Below, piece by piece: positions 25,001-37,121 of a stretch of 64,000 bases of DNA. Below the pieces are notes generated by a model, which had not been told where the DNA came from, ran no database searches, and saw only the letters and a program-made list of their open reading frames with translations. The position numbers and the translations under genes are program-made. The stretch spans positions 372,001-436,000 of the forward strand of contig JASBNA010000012.1 of assembly GCA_038087015.1 (NCBI GenBank), read 5' to 3'. Each line of letters starts with the position of its first letter. Positions within the stretch are counted from its first letter, which is position 1. This DNA comes from Cerrena zonata (Eukaryota; Basidiomycota; Agaricomycetes; Polyporales; Cerrenaceae).

Positions 25001-26831
25001 CCACGTGTCTTGTCAAACTTAAGACCGTGTCCATACAATTCCAGGATCCCAGGCTTACTTGCTGTTACTCCTTGTGGGAGGCATCTGGATGACCAAGATT
25101 GCCGTTTTGAGCGGCACATAGCCGTTCAAGTAACGTTTGGAAGAACGACGAATGAGGGGATATCGGGGTCACAGAACGCGTAGAACCTGGAAGTTTGGCC
25201 CATCTAGTATGAATCGGTAACGGCGCCTCCAGCACCTTGGTGAGCGAAAATACATAGGTTCGATGTATCACTTGGTGCGTTATCGGCCATATCGTTCTAT
25301 GGGTCACTTCGAATCGCGGATAGAATATATCAGAAAAAGCTGGGATTAGCTACGGGACGAAAAAACTCACAATAATGTGCAACTTCGGGGAGAATGGTCA
25401 ACTATTTAAGACTACCCGAATTCGACCTTACGCAAGTTCCTGCTGTATGCACCAATTCCCGAGCAAGTCTGGTTTTAGCTAGAGTATGCTGGAGCTCTAT
25501 GCCTCAACGAATGACCTTTAGCATCATCATGAATGCAAATCACAGAAGAAAATAGACCTAGAACGAGACGGAAAGCCAAATGGTAGGTGAGCACTAGCTA
25601 TTCGATTGACTTCGAGTTGGGCTCAGAGGGGTCGACATGTAAGCGGTCATGAGTTTAATGAACCGACTCCGGAGCTACCATGAATACACAACTAGAAACA
25701 TTAATGCAACCTACTATGGGACCCTACAGCGATTTTCGACTTTCACGACTTATAAACTCCTGAAAGTCGGGGATAGAACAGAAGTCCTATTGAGAAACGC
25801 ACTAGCCTGTGAACAGCTCAGAACAGCTGTGAACATGCGGAACAGTTCCGATATGAGCAATACCCTTGGTGACCGTAAAGGTTCGGAAGCCTCTGAAGGC
25901 ATGACCTGCATACAATTAGGAATTTCAGTATTATGCTTGTGCGTGGGTATGCGACAAGATGAGCTATATTGTAAATTGACGTCTTGTCCTGTCATGTCTT
26001 AGCGCGGTCTGTTGCTTCTCGATCTTACCTTTGTCTTTGTATAGCGTGTCCTTGTCGGCGAGCTTGTCTGAGAGCTCCAAAAGAATAGCACACAGAGGTC
26101 GTCTTGCATCCCAGGGAACAAATCGGATATTGCAACAAGCTTCACAAGTACAGTCTGCTTACACCAACATATGGAACCTCAGACAGGCCAGACGGCTGGT
26201 ACGCCCAAAGCTTGGACTGCCTTGTGTCATCAGTGAGGGAAAGGTGGTGCGACGAATGGCTCCTTATCCCGAGTACCTCGATTTGCCACCTGGTATTTCA
26301 GTCTCACTGCAGCCCCATTGGGCCGCCCAGTGGGGTTCCTGACAAGAGAAACGTCATAATGATGGTCAGGAGACGGTAAGTTGTGTCCTTTTCTCATCGG
26401 ATGATAGAAAATACGTACTCTGAACGTCGCTCTGCAAGATCCAGCCGCCTTGAACGACAATTTGGGAGCGTTGCAAGCCAAGTATAGGATAGTTAGACAT
26501 GGCACGCCGATAGAAATGCATGGTAATGTTATGTTTCAAGACATTCCTCGTGTTTTTCTGGGGAAATGGACGGAATAGGAAGGAAAGACGCCGATTGGTA
26601 GAGCGGAAATGGCGCTGGCCTTGTTCCGGTTTACTCCAGGCGGGACACCGACCGTGGCCACCCAAAACTTCAGGGAGTTCAGCTCATCCCGACAACCACC
26701 CAACCATACTGCATCGATTGTCTCTTTCCCTACACTACGCCTCCGACAGTCTCGCCCATCCTGGATAGACACATACACATAAACCATAAATCTCGCATTG
26801 AAACATACTACATTTTGTTCCGCCAGCCACC
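19084..26831. other. Gene-free stretch of 7.7 kb
   Basis: No gene, known transposon protein or RNA gene could be recognised. The frames are short and random-looking on both strands and base composition is not extreme. The left end must include the MKT1 promoter and the right end that of the Pro/Ser-rich gene. The stretch may be a decayed repeat cluster; without a repeat library this cannot be shown. Confidence 0.4.
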
Positions 26832-28934
26832 ATGAAGAGCTGTTTGAAGCATACACCTCCGGTGACACCGACGCTGAGCGCGTCGGGCACGCCTAACGAT
26901 TCTCGGAATGGGTCGCCCCGGACAGAGTCTCTGGCCCCATCGATACGAAAGATGGTCTCGTTCTGCGAGGACGAGGAGGGTCTGGAAGAGGTGCATTATG
27001 CCGATGACTGGGATCGATCCCCAACCCCCATGACCCCACGTTTATCGTACCAGTGAGTGTTCGTTCATTACTACCTTGCTGCTCGTCATTTTTGCGAGCG
27101 GTCTGTGTCCCTTTCTTGTGGTCGTGTGCACTTGGGACGATCCGAGTCATAATAGCATTACCATACACGGTAATCTCTCACTGCCATGTGTTTTTGAAGA
27201 CAAGTGTCATATAGTCAAGGCTGTGTCATGTCTTGCCATGGTTGTATGCGATTTATGCGTCCCTCTGTAGCTGCATGCATCGTGCAGCGACTTGCGCCCG
27301 TCGGAGTCATTATTCTACTACTATAAAAAGGCTCGGGCGCATTTTTCAGGAGAAGGTGATGGCGGATCTCCCGAAATGGCTTGAGGGGAGCGTTGATATA
27401 TTTTCAACGTCATCACTGTCGTACAGAGGGAAAGATCGAATAGTGGGGTCAAGGCGGCGGCAAGTTGTGATAGGCTCCGTGCCGCGCGTTATAATGGGCG
27501 GGACCAAACCGTCATTGTTAAAGTCATCGCATGAGAACATTGTACTGACCTACCTTGCTTTATCAGAGATATACTTGAGCTCAAACAGCTACAACTAACT
27601 CTTCCTCGTGCACCAACCTACCGTCAATTCACAACATCTACACCTCACCCATCTTGTCTCTCAACGCCAGGTTCCTCATCGTCTAGACAACCCTTCCCGG
27701 TCTCACGTTTCGCAACTGCTCAGTCCCTCACACCATCCAAGTGGAAGAATCGCGAAGAGTCGCAATCCAGTGTAGATCCAGATATTCTGCCTTACCTGGA
27801 CGCGGTTCCCATTCAACTGCTACCCCTTCTCGACACTGCGGCAGCTACGCCCGTCGGACCACCCGTCGCTACGCCAGCCCCTTCTACCTCTCCCCCTACA
27901 CCCAAAACCCGGACTGTATCACCTCCCTACGTTCCCGCTCAACCTACACCTCCCTCTGTTTCGTCTTCAAGCCTAGACTCTCCTACATCTCCCACAACGA
28001 CACCTACGCCTTCACCTAGACGCACGCCTAATTTCACATTCTTACCGCTCCTGCCTATAGAAGAACCGAAACCTGCCCCGCCCCCACCCGTGCAAAAGCC
28101 TCCTGAACCGAAGAGAAAGATCAACATGACGTTCCTACCTCTCATGCCAGTAAATGAGACACAACCTTCTTCCAATGCCGTCATTGCTGACGCTTCCCCA
28201 AAGACAAGATAGAGCCAATGTCAGAAAGTATGACGAGCAATATTTCCCAGGCGAAAGATGTATCTCCCGAGTTGCATCAGCTTGACGCAAATCTTGAATG
28301 TCAGAATGACATGACAGATTCTTATTTCCGCACTCCATCTCCGACCTCGACTCCGGCCCTGTCCTCTGCAAGCGACACGGATACCGAAAGTGAGGCACCT
28401 AGTACCAGCAACCCGCCTTCTCCTAACGAACCCGAACTCATGGGCACGTTTGCATCGTCCACCAATTCGGAAGGGCGCAGGGAGAGAGGGACTATCAACC
28501 CGTACTTTCCTCTTCTCCCGTCGCACGCGGTCGCCCCGAATACACGTCCTGGCCAGACTCCACCATTCTCGATGATCTATCCAGAGTATGCCCAGGGTGA
28601 GAACCTGCGTACACCTTCCTCTGATGATTCGGAAGTTACTTTATCCAATTTGGTCAATAAGGTGAAATTGCAGGCGATCCCAAGCCCATCGTTGGCTCCA
28701 CCTTCACCATTCTCTCTATATCCACCTTCGAAGAATCCAAGTCCAATTGAAGAACGGTTCGCACGGGGTCAGACACAATCAGGTGTCATGACCAAGAGAG
28801 CGTTTGCTGCTGCTCGCTCGAGATCGGCTCTGTCGCTTTCTTCGATACCTATTCCACCTTCGTTGCATATGGAGGCTGAGGAGCAATTGGGACCGAGTTT
28901 CAGTAGACGGAGGGAGTCTCAGGACTGGAGCTGA
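26832..28934 (+). CDS. Pro/Ser-rich protein with PP1-docking-like motif
   Basis: The best model has three exons, 26832-27052, 27567-28149 and 28251-28934 (495 aa, all phases consistent). The N terminus is MKSCLKHTPPVTPTLSAS, followed by SIRKMVSFCEDEEGLEEV. KMVSF fits the RVxF-type docking motif of protein phosphatase 1. The rest is mostly disordered, rich in SP and TP sites, with a twofold motif NFTFLPLLPIEEP / NMTFLPLMPV. The first intron is unusually long (514 bp). If the second intron (GTAAAT...CCCAG, 101 bp) is kept, the frame stops at 28210-28212 and a second ORF opens at 28218. An annotation without this intron would therefore report two proteins. A PP1-targeting role is inferred only; the family was not recognised. 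Confidence 0.7.
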
Positions 28935-31900
28935 ACGCTGGTCAGACGGTTTTCGGTCTTTCGGTCTTTCTCCATGCATAATTTGCGTATTGTCGCATTA
29001 TCTTGTCTATTTACCCTCACGCCGTCTCTTATTATTCATGTTCCCTTTGCATGTTTATATTCTCTCTGTAAACCATCTTTACTGATTAACGACTTTCCTT
29101 CTCCATCATATTGCATTTTTTTCTTCTCCTCTTCTTGCTCTTCCCTTTGCATTGCTGTAGATGTCCGTTCATACTCATACACCGGCATATTTCAACACGC
29201 GCAAGCTCTTGGACAACACGATACACCTTACACCTTTTCTTCTCTTCATCTCGATACGGCTTTACACCTCAGGAATTCTCCATTCATTCTCTCATTCCTC
29301 ATTCTTCCGGTTTCGGTCTCAGCTATCCTTTTCTCCCTCTCCCTTCTCCCTTACCCCTTCGAATTCCCCCGCTTAACCACAGCCCAAACCTCATGCCCGC
29401 CTTTCCCTTTACATCGAGTACCCCGAATGATTGGATGCTGTACCTCCCACATGCCTCCTCCGTTCCGTACTCGCCCTCATTCATCGCATTGCATTGCATA
29501 GATGATATCGATCTAATAGCTTACTATCCCATACTACATTATACGTTACTTATTGGATCCACGGACTTTGTGCTCGTTGCCAATGCGGACTCGGACACGC
29601 CACTTCGGAGAAGCGAGTGAAATTTTTTTTGAAGGACAGGCCTTGAGGTAAGGTTAATAGTATGCTCGGTGGACTGTTATAGCTTGTTGGCCGAGGAGGA
29701 GTGGCTTCTTTTGGTTCTTATATGTCATGTTTGTCATGTCGGAAGTGACGTGCATACATATATCATGATAAGCGTTGTACATTGTGTGTGTGATATGTTT
29801 TTAGACTCGCATGTGAGTTTAGGGAAAAGGTCTCAGAGGTGCATTTTTGGATGGTCCTGAAATATGCTCTTGATAAAAATAGCTGAGTAAAATATTAGAA
29901 GATAGAAGGCGTTGAAGATGGAGAGATATATCATTAAGAATCATGAGACATAGAGATATACACGCGATGTGCGCGAGAGTTTCTTGGAATAGAAGAGAGA
30001 TGATGTGGTTTATGAGGAGGTGAGAAACAAGAACGCAAAGAACAACACAAGGTCACTTGGAAGGTCCTTCTGGTCACCTCGTGACACTCTGAGTTGACGA
30101 CGCGAGTGTGGTATGTATCAGACTTAGGACGTATCATACATATTTCTATTATTCGTTACCGTTATTACCCATACTCAAGGCCGAACCAAGTCAACTCGGT
30201 TCACGTCAACATAAGCCAAGATTTGCGCTCGTACTGAACTCCGAGTCTCACCGTGTGCACAACCTTTGGCTCGTGCTCTTCATCCGAGTGTCACTTGTGC
30301 GTTCCGTGATCACATGAAGACATGAAGAAGGACGGAGGTGTTTCTAGATATGCAAGCAAAGAAGGTGAAGGTTTGAAGGAGACAGTACCTTATCGTCGGC
30401 AGAGGACCGAACATTGCTTGCCAGCTCGACAGGATATTGACTTGCGCATCATGGGTCTTTCATGCATTGGCATCACCGTATCGCTCGCTCCGAGTATGAG
30501 TTAAAGCGACCAACAACCTCGTTCCAAAGAGTTCCACAGGCGATATTACTCCGTCGAACTCCGGAAAGTGTGAGTCAGGTTGAGCTTGAAAGGTCAGCCT
30601 GAGTGAAGGTTGGGGTACGTGCCCGGATCGCAAAGACCGCAAGGAACAGTGAGCCGGTCCTACTCGAAAGGAAAGCGATGTTTCCCAAGTACGACTCGTC
30701 GAGTAGTGTATTGTATTAGTGGATATGCTCCGTCAGTTTCTTTTGGTGACATCCGAAAGGGCGATCGATGGTCAGTTGAATCACTTTGTCGCTCAGTACA
30801 GCTGGTGGGTGTAAAAGGGCATTAGAAGAATCATTGGAAAGAGAAGCTGGACAGCGTTGGTGATGACCCGGTACGCCACGATGCCAATACAAAACATGAA
30901 CCATGTACAATAACGCCCCGCCTCTCAATGTGGGATAAATGGGAAAATGCCCTAGTTGGCGATCGTACGTAGTGGTGCACAGATGGCGAGGCTACCACTC
31001 GGTCGGTGAGATCATGGGAATTCGAACTATCCTTTAAAGGCCAGTACGGGTTAGTTCAGGTTGTTTCCTTGTTTAATGTGCTATCTTGGAAGGGGGAGAG
31101 TGCTTTTAGTTTACGACGAGTGGGAGAAAACTTTGAGTGGCGGAGCTGGGAAGCATTGATAGGGGCTCCCAAACCGTGGAAGTTACATCATGATCACATC
31201 GCAGCTTGCAGGGTGTTGACGGTTTGATGTTCGTTTGGTGTCAAGGTCGACTGTTGTCGAGGTATTAACGCAGCCAGAGTTGAAATTCTGGTAAACGGTA
31301 TGGGAAGCTCCGTGGTATGGGCGAGGAATGTGCGCCTTTTCACACTTGTTCGGAACACAGGCCTGATCAATAAGAAGGAGGACGTTGCATGAAGTGTGAG
31401 ACGCCACAATAAGAAGGTCCTAATTTGTCCTGAGTGAAAATCGATGGGTTTAATGGCGCACATGGGAAAAGGAGAAGTCAGATTTCATTAAGATATAGCA
31501 CAAAGTTGGGCGCAGAAGAAAGGAAGGGCGCGGAGACCTACACAGTGTGAGCTCTGACCTGCAGTGTGATCCGTTGCCTTTCCTCCTGTACGGTCCGACT
31601 AGAGAGTAAGAGGATGATGACTTGGTAGAAAGTTATGTATAGAACGTGGAAACCCCGGACATTTCAAGGGTTCTCCGAGCTCAGTGGGCACACGAGGGAT
31701 ACGTACCTGTTGGGGATACCCATCTTTTGGTGAGATGAGGTCACGGACGTCGACGCTGAACCACACGTAACTGAACAGTTTTGCGCGACTAAGGAGCGAG
31801 TAGGTTCACGCCCAACCCAATGTGGCGATCCCGGTCATTCGATCCGTCACCATGTAGGAATGCAAGAACACATAAGACTTCTTTTCATTTCCATTATTAT

Positions 31901-33551
31901 CAGGCTTTGAGGGTTAGGGGCTAGATCGTAGGCAGGGCGGGAGAAGACACCCCGTCAAGAAGCATCTTAGAAGGTTCAAGGTGAGTCGATCCCAGGCATT
32001 GAGCAAGTTCATCGTGTTGAACTCTGGGGTCAGGCGGGGAAGCGGGGTAGGCGGGGATACGGCCAGCCGCAACTTGAAGCAGCGGTGATAACATGACATT
32101 AGAAATGTCGCAAAATCTTCAATCCCATCATCGATGGTCGCAAAATGTCAAAAGAAGCATATGACCGGTCGTTGAGTGTGTGAAGAAGTAAATGCCTCAG
32201 ATACCATTCCTGTAAGCGGGTTAGGAAATCTTTGGTTCAAACGTAGATTAGGAGTCTTGCCGTTATGATGACACTCACGACGCGATTGGTGAAGCCATGT
32301 TGGTATACCAGGAATTGGGGCCATCAACACACTCCTCTCATGAAGTTCGACCTCCTGAACAAGATGTTCGGCGGATATGTCACTAAAAGCATGAAGGCAA
32401 GTGAACTCAGCACGCTTTCGTGTACCATTTGCGGGTGATTCTATAGCAGTACGTACACATGGTATGGAGGTGTCATGTCGGGTGTCGTAGACCGAATACA
32501 GCTCGGAAGAGTGTGCTTCATGCGAGCAGTGTTTATTACATTCCGAGCTGAGCCTATGGCGAATGTTTCACGGTTGACACCACGTTCAAACTGCAGCTTC
32601 CATTCGAACTGAGGCTTGGGAGTGGTTCGTCTGCATCAAGCATCAGTCTTGAACAATTTGAATCAGTTTTCTACCGTTACAATCCTTCAAATATTGCTAT
32701 AGACTTACAGAGAGGACGAACTGTTGCAGCAATAACTTTGTACTACATTGGTATTCGTACTAGTATGAAAGGTTTCTATATGCTAGCATATATTCCCAAT
32801 GTAAGGCATGTCCGAACATTAGTCGAGTCTATGGTTGGGTTATTGAGGATACCGAAGATTGAGTCAGCCGAAAAGTAGGCATAAAAACACGATAAATATA
32901 CTCACAACGCTAACATCGATGTGTAGAATCTGAATCTAGCCTGGTCCGGAATTTGATTATCCGACACTGTCAGAATATAGCGGGTACCACCTAGCGCCAG
33001 GTTACACCTCTGTCAGTACATTTGTAGTCGAAATCACTTACCAACCTAGAGAAAACCGCCACAGTCACTATTAGCCTGCAACAGATTTCTATCACCGTGA
33101 TTATGAGCGTAGTAGTTTCAGTGTCGTCAATTACATGCCACGCTCGTATTGTAATCGCTTCCCCGCCATCTTGGACCCAGTTACTATCTCTTGTTTTCTC
33201 CATACTGTATTATTATCCTGTAGGCCCGCGCTCGATCCAGAATCAATTTGCATTTTATTATAATTTGCATTTAAATTGAGTATCGCGCGTGCATTTCCGT
33301 ATCATACCGATTCATACAGTACTGCCCCAGTGCTTATAAGGCTTTACCGAGTGTTGCAAGGACTACCCGATGTTTGCATTCCTCGCAGTCCCCCTCCAAC
33401 TTTGCAATCAGGCCTGAGGGTTGCAATAGGGTCGTGAAAGGCTTAACTTGTTTACAGGGGGGTGGCAATAGTGTCCCAATTCTGGCGAAGCGTGTATGGT
33501 GAGGCGGTCCTTGCAAGCGCGCCTTGCAAACTTCGGACTCTTTTGCTGATG
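28935..33551. other. Intergenic, no gene seen
   Basis: The first 700 bp are pyrimidine-rich and probably 3' UTR of the preceding gene. The remainder has only short, domain-free frames. The sequence next to the inverted repeat (33310-33551) has an open minus-strand frame running out of the left arm, with repeated TTGCAAGG-like words. Confidence 0.4.
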
Positions 33552-33926
33552 TATTGCTGGTTTCAGTGAACAAGGCGCTGAGAGTTTCCCGCGCGTTTCG
33601 CCGCCACTTGCCTTGCACAACGACCTCGAAACGAGAACACGAATATCTCGACGAGGGCTTCGTCTTTTGACCTCATTCCTTTTGATTCGTGATTAGGTTG
33701 CTTTCCCGCAGAGCACGGTGTAAAGAAGTCCGGAATGGGAGCACTTTGACTGTTTCCCTCTGTTGACCCCCTCGTCGTTGACGAGAACATGGATAACTCA
33801 TGACGGACTGTGTATTAGCCCCCAGTCCTTTTGTATACCTGTGGGGGGAGGTCATCGTGAGAGCATGGTGGTGGTTCTGGGGTGATCGGACGGCTGTGTA
33901 GGTGGGGGTCGTATCGGTGCGTCTCG
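33552..33926 (+). repeat. Inverted repeat, left arm (375 bp)
   Basis: The reverse complement of this segment matches 34576-34950 at every base I compared. The arms stop abruptly on both sides. Each arm carries the same 75-codon open frame, pointing outward, with no recognised domain. Confidence 0.95.
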
Positions 33927-34575
33927 TCGTTAGACAGATATCCTCACTATCATTCTCTTATCCTCTGAGGGTATCCCCCTGCATTCTAAACTGATATCTT
34001 GATGTTGTGAACTTACCAGGAACATGTTTAAGTGGTTTTGCAGTCACCGAAGTTATATATTCACTGAGGTTATGCTGATGTGTCTTAGTGACCTTATTCA
34101 CTATGTTGTCTGACGTATCATTCAAGATAGGTGATCTTTGGTTTCTTATGATTCATTCACATGTTACATGGGACCTGGTGTGATGCAATGTTTCAGAATT
34201 AGAGTACGAAAATGCATGTATTTATGAGAACTGTAACAAATACATAATGGAATGACTGGTTCCTGTTGAGGTAGACTAAGTCTGATGACATATGGGCTTT
34301 AGTTCAACATCTAAAATAGAAAAAAGGAGAGGCTAGCCAGCAATGAGGAGTGAACTAACGAATGATATCAAGCAATAAACATGATAGCAGCCAAAGAGAG
34401 GGGCATACGGATCCACGACACAAACATCGAGTCATAGTTATAACAGCAGGGGGGAAGATACCACATGTTCTGCCCCACTAGTCTGAGTGTCATACATCTA
34501 CAAACACATCCAAAAAGATCTGGGTGTAAAGAGAACAGTCCGAGTCAGCTATGTATACAGTAAGTGGGATACAGG
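33927..34575. other. Spacer between inverted arms
   Basis: 649 bp separating the two perfect arms. It has no supported ORF and is richer in A/T than the arms. With the arms it forms a 1.4-kb unit that could be a foldback or terminal-inverted-repeat element, but no transposase is encoded. Confidence 0.6.
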
Positions 34576-34950
34576 CGAGACGCACCGATACGACCCCCAC
34601 CTACACAGCCGTCCGATCACCCCAGAACCACCACCATGCTCTCACGATGACCTCCCCCCACAGGTATACAAAAGGACTGGGGGCTAATACACAGTCCGTC
34701 ATGAGTTATCCATGTTCTCGTCAACGACGAGGGGGTCAACAGAGGGAAACAGTCAAAGTGCTCCCATTCCGGACTTCTTTACACCGTGCTCTGCGGGAAA
34801 GCAACCTAATCACGAATCAAAAGGAATGAGGTCAAAAGACGAAGCCCTCGTCGAGATATTCGTGTTCTCGTTTCGAGGTCGTTGTGCAAGGCAAGTGGCG
34901 GCGAAACGCGCGGGAAACTCTCAGCGCCTTGTTCACTGAAACCAGCAATA
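34576..34950 (-). repeat. Inverted repeat, right arm (375 bp)
   Basis: Exact reverse complement of 33552-33926. It ends 115 bp before the start codon of the pseudokinase gene, so it probably lies in or near that promoter. Confidence 0.95.
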
Positions 34951-35064
34951 AGTACCTTGGCAGTGCTGAACAGACGCCAAAGTACTAGTAGTACTAGTAG
35001 TCTACACCCTACTATCCTCCGACGTTCACTGGCATTCTCTAGACCTTAGCTCAATCTCTTAGCT

Positions 35065-36530
35065 ATGTTTAAGTTTCTATCCGACCTGTCATTAATGAAT
35101 CTGATATCTGGAAGTGACAAACCGGAACACGAGGTATGTTGTCTCGCTTCTACTAATACGAATTCCGCACTTACTATGGAGTCGTCCAGGTAGAGCCTGA
35201 GTCTGACCCGGAACCCATTGATATCCTACCTTTCAGTGCTCATATCAAGACTTGTCTCGGCTCTGAGGCTCTTTCTTTAACTCACGATTTAGATGCATCT
35301 GAGTTCCAGAGTCTCCTTGAAGTGATACAAATCGTAAGTAGGTACCGACGCCACTCGGATGTACTCAAGTTACATTACATTACCTAGCTCCTCGATGATG
35401 ACGGGAAATGGCAACTGATCAATGAACCTGCGACGGATTCGAATAAACTCAAGCTATTTCGATCGCTGATACAACTTTCAGAGGCGTCTCAGAAATTCCC
35501 CAAATCATTGTTCGTTGTAGCTACCCCATCAACTATGCTACCCAAACGGTCTGGGGTCCAGTCGGAGGTGTACGAAGCTAGATGGAAAGGCAAGCATGTG
35601 GCTATGAGGAGTCGCTCACACCAGAGGCTGGGTAAAGACGGTGAAGGGTATAATCCTAGTCAACTAGTGAATATTCCCAACCGAACCTATTCAGTGCTTC
35701 TGTTAATCACGCTCTATCCTAGAACTTCCTGGTTGAATGTCTGAAGTGGCGTCAGTTGCGACATCCAAATGTACTCCAGCTTTTCGGTGTTGATACCAGC
35801 ACTTTGCACCATGCGGCCTCTCTAATTCAACCGTGGATAGAGAACGGTGATATGAGGACGTATTTCAAGACACACACTCCTAAACCAGATGTAACACAAC
35901 TGATTTCATGGGTATGTCTGCATAATTAAATCATCCCCTCTTTGGTTAACAAGAAACATAGATGCGTGATGTTGCGCAAGGAATGGATTACCTTCACAAA
36001 ATGGGCATTACACACGGGGATTTACGTGGTGTAATAATTTCCTTGTTCTTATTATTCTGGGAGTGTCTGATCAGTTGCTTAGGATAATATCCTCATTTCC
36101 GACGAGGGAACTGCTCAAATCACCAACGTTGTCCTTCGGTCATCTCACGAAGATACGTCCGTGGCATTCCCTCGTCGTATTGGTGGTCCTGAACGTTATA
36201 TGGCCCCCGAATATCTCCGTTCTGGCAAGCCTACGCCTGCTACAGATAGGTTTGCTTTCGGTTTCGTTTGCATTGAGGTAGGAGCTTCCAACAATATTTG
36301 TAAGCTACGCTAAGATCAGTTGCAAGATATTGACAGGAGAGGTACCCTTTCCTACATTGTCTGACCACGCAGCCATCACTTTGACCCTTAAAGGCACCCT
36401 TCCGGCTAGACCTGGTAGAATGCCTGAAAGAGTTTGGTCCCTGGTGAACACATGTTGGAATCATAACCCAGGACAAAGACCCACTATGCAAGCAGCGCTG
36501 CACGAATTATCATTATCTGACGAGAAATGA
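35065..36530 (+). CDS. Predicted TKL-like pseudokinase
   Basis: Seven exons keep phase: 35065-35133, 35190-35333, 35388-35666, 35723-35911, 35962-36030, 36083-36277 and 36327-36530 (382 aa). After an N-terminal region of about 130 residues comes a protein kinase fold. The N lobe has VYEARWKGKHVAMRSRS, and the helix C Glu sits in FLVECLKWRQLRHPNV. HGDLRGDNILI gives the catalytic loop with its Asp and Asn, MAPEY the activation-segment end, and GQRPTM the final kinase motif. Two key features are changed: the strand-3 Lys is Arg (VAMR) and the DFG triplet reads NVV. The glycine loop is also weak. Such a protein is unlikely to phosphorylate but may bind partners. A recent decay product is an alternative, though the frame is intact. 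Confidence 0.8.
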
Positions 36531-36701
36531 AATATACACCCGTAATGCTCGATGTTGGCCGGTATTGTGGTGTACTATCTAAGATCTTTGCCTATGAAAT
36601 AGTGTTACAGATCCTGATCCATGTTGTATGAACATATCTATGTACTAATTGAGATCTAGATATGCCCTAATATATCGAGACATAGTATACTCATTATTGA
36701 A

Positions 36702-37121
36702 CTACCTGCAGCTTCGAAATTTGGATCTCCGCTCGGTACCACAAGACCTGAGTACATGCAAGATCTCATCGTGTTTCCTCGTCGTGTCCTCAAGACGGGC
36801 AACTCTTGTGTTGAGATTAGAAACCCTGGTTTTGACACGAGAAACATCGGCGTTGAGGTTGGAGACCTTAGTCTCGATCTCAGAAAGCTTGTTATCGAGA
36901 ACATCGAACTTCTCCGAGAACTTGGCGTCGAAAGCATCAAGTTTCGCATGGAACCCGGTTTCAAAAGATTTCAATTTGTTATCGAGGCCTGCGAGCGCAT
37001 TTAGAATGTCTTGTACTGTAGGCTCGACAACAGTAGGGGAATTCGGAGAGTTATTTGCTATATAGGACTTTATTCAGGCAATTACAGAGGGAGTCAAGGA
37101 TAAACGCATACTGATGGCCAT
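36702..37121 (-). CDS. Small coiled-coil protein
   Basis: Two exons, 37121-37112 (codes MAI plus one base) and 37057-36702, give 121 aa. The 54-bp intron has a GTATGC donor and TATAG acceptor. Residues about 20-105 form a continuous coiled coil with hydrophobics in heptad register. VSNLN recurs 14 residues apart (TKVSNLNADVSRV, TRVSNLNTRVARL). Such patterns occur in oligomerisation rods. There is no signal peptide or known domain. The gene converges on the pseudokinase, with 171 bp between the stops. The C-terminal 13 residues may be misread if a further intron starts at the CTGCAG/GTAGTT junction at the end. Confidence 0.65.

Noticed and set aside
29111..29620. 169-codon plus-strand frame after the Pro/Ser-rich gene
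   Set aside because: A pyrimidine-rich 3' UTR gives biased Ser/Leu/Phe/Pro translations in several frames, with no domain.
33334..33790. Open frames in and beside the inverted arms as genes
   Set aside because: No domain is recognised. The frame duplicated in both arms follows simply from the perfect repeat, and its neighbour diverges at the arm edge.
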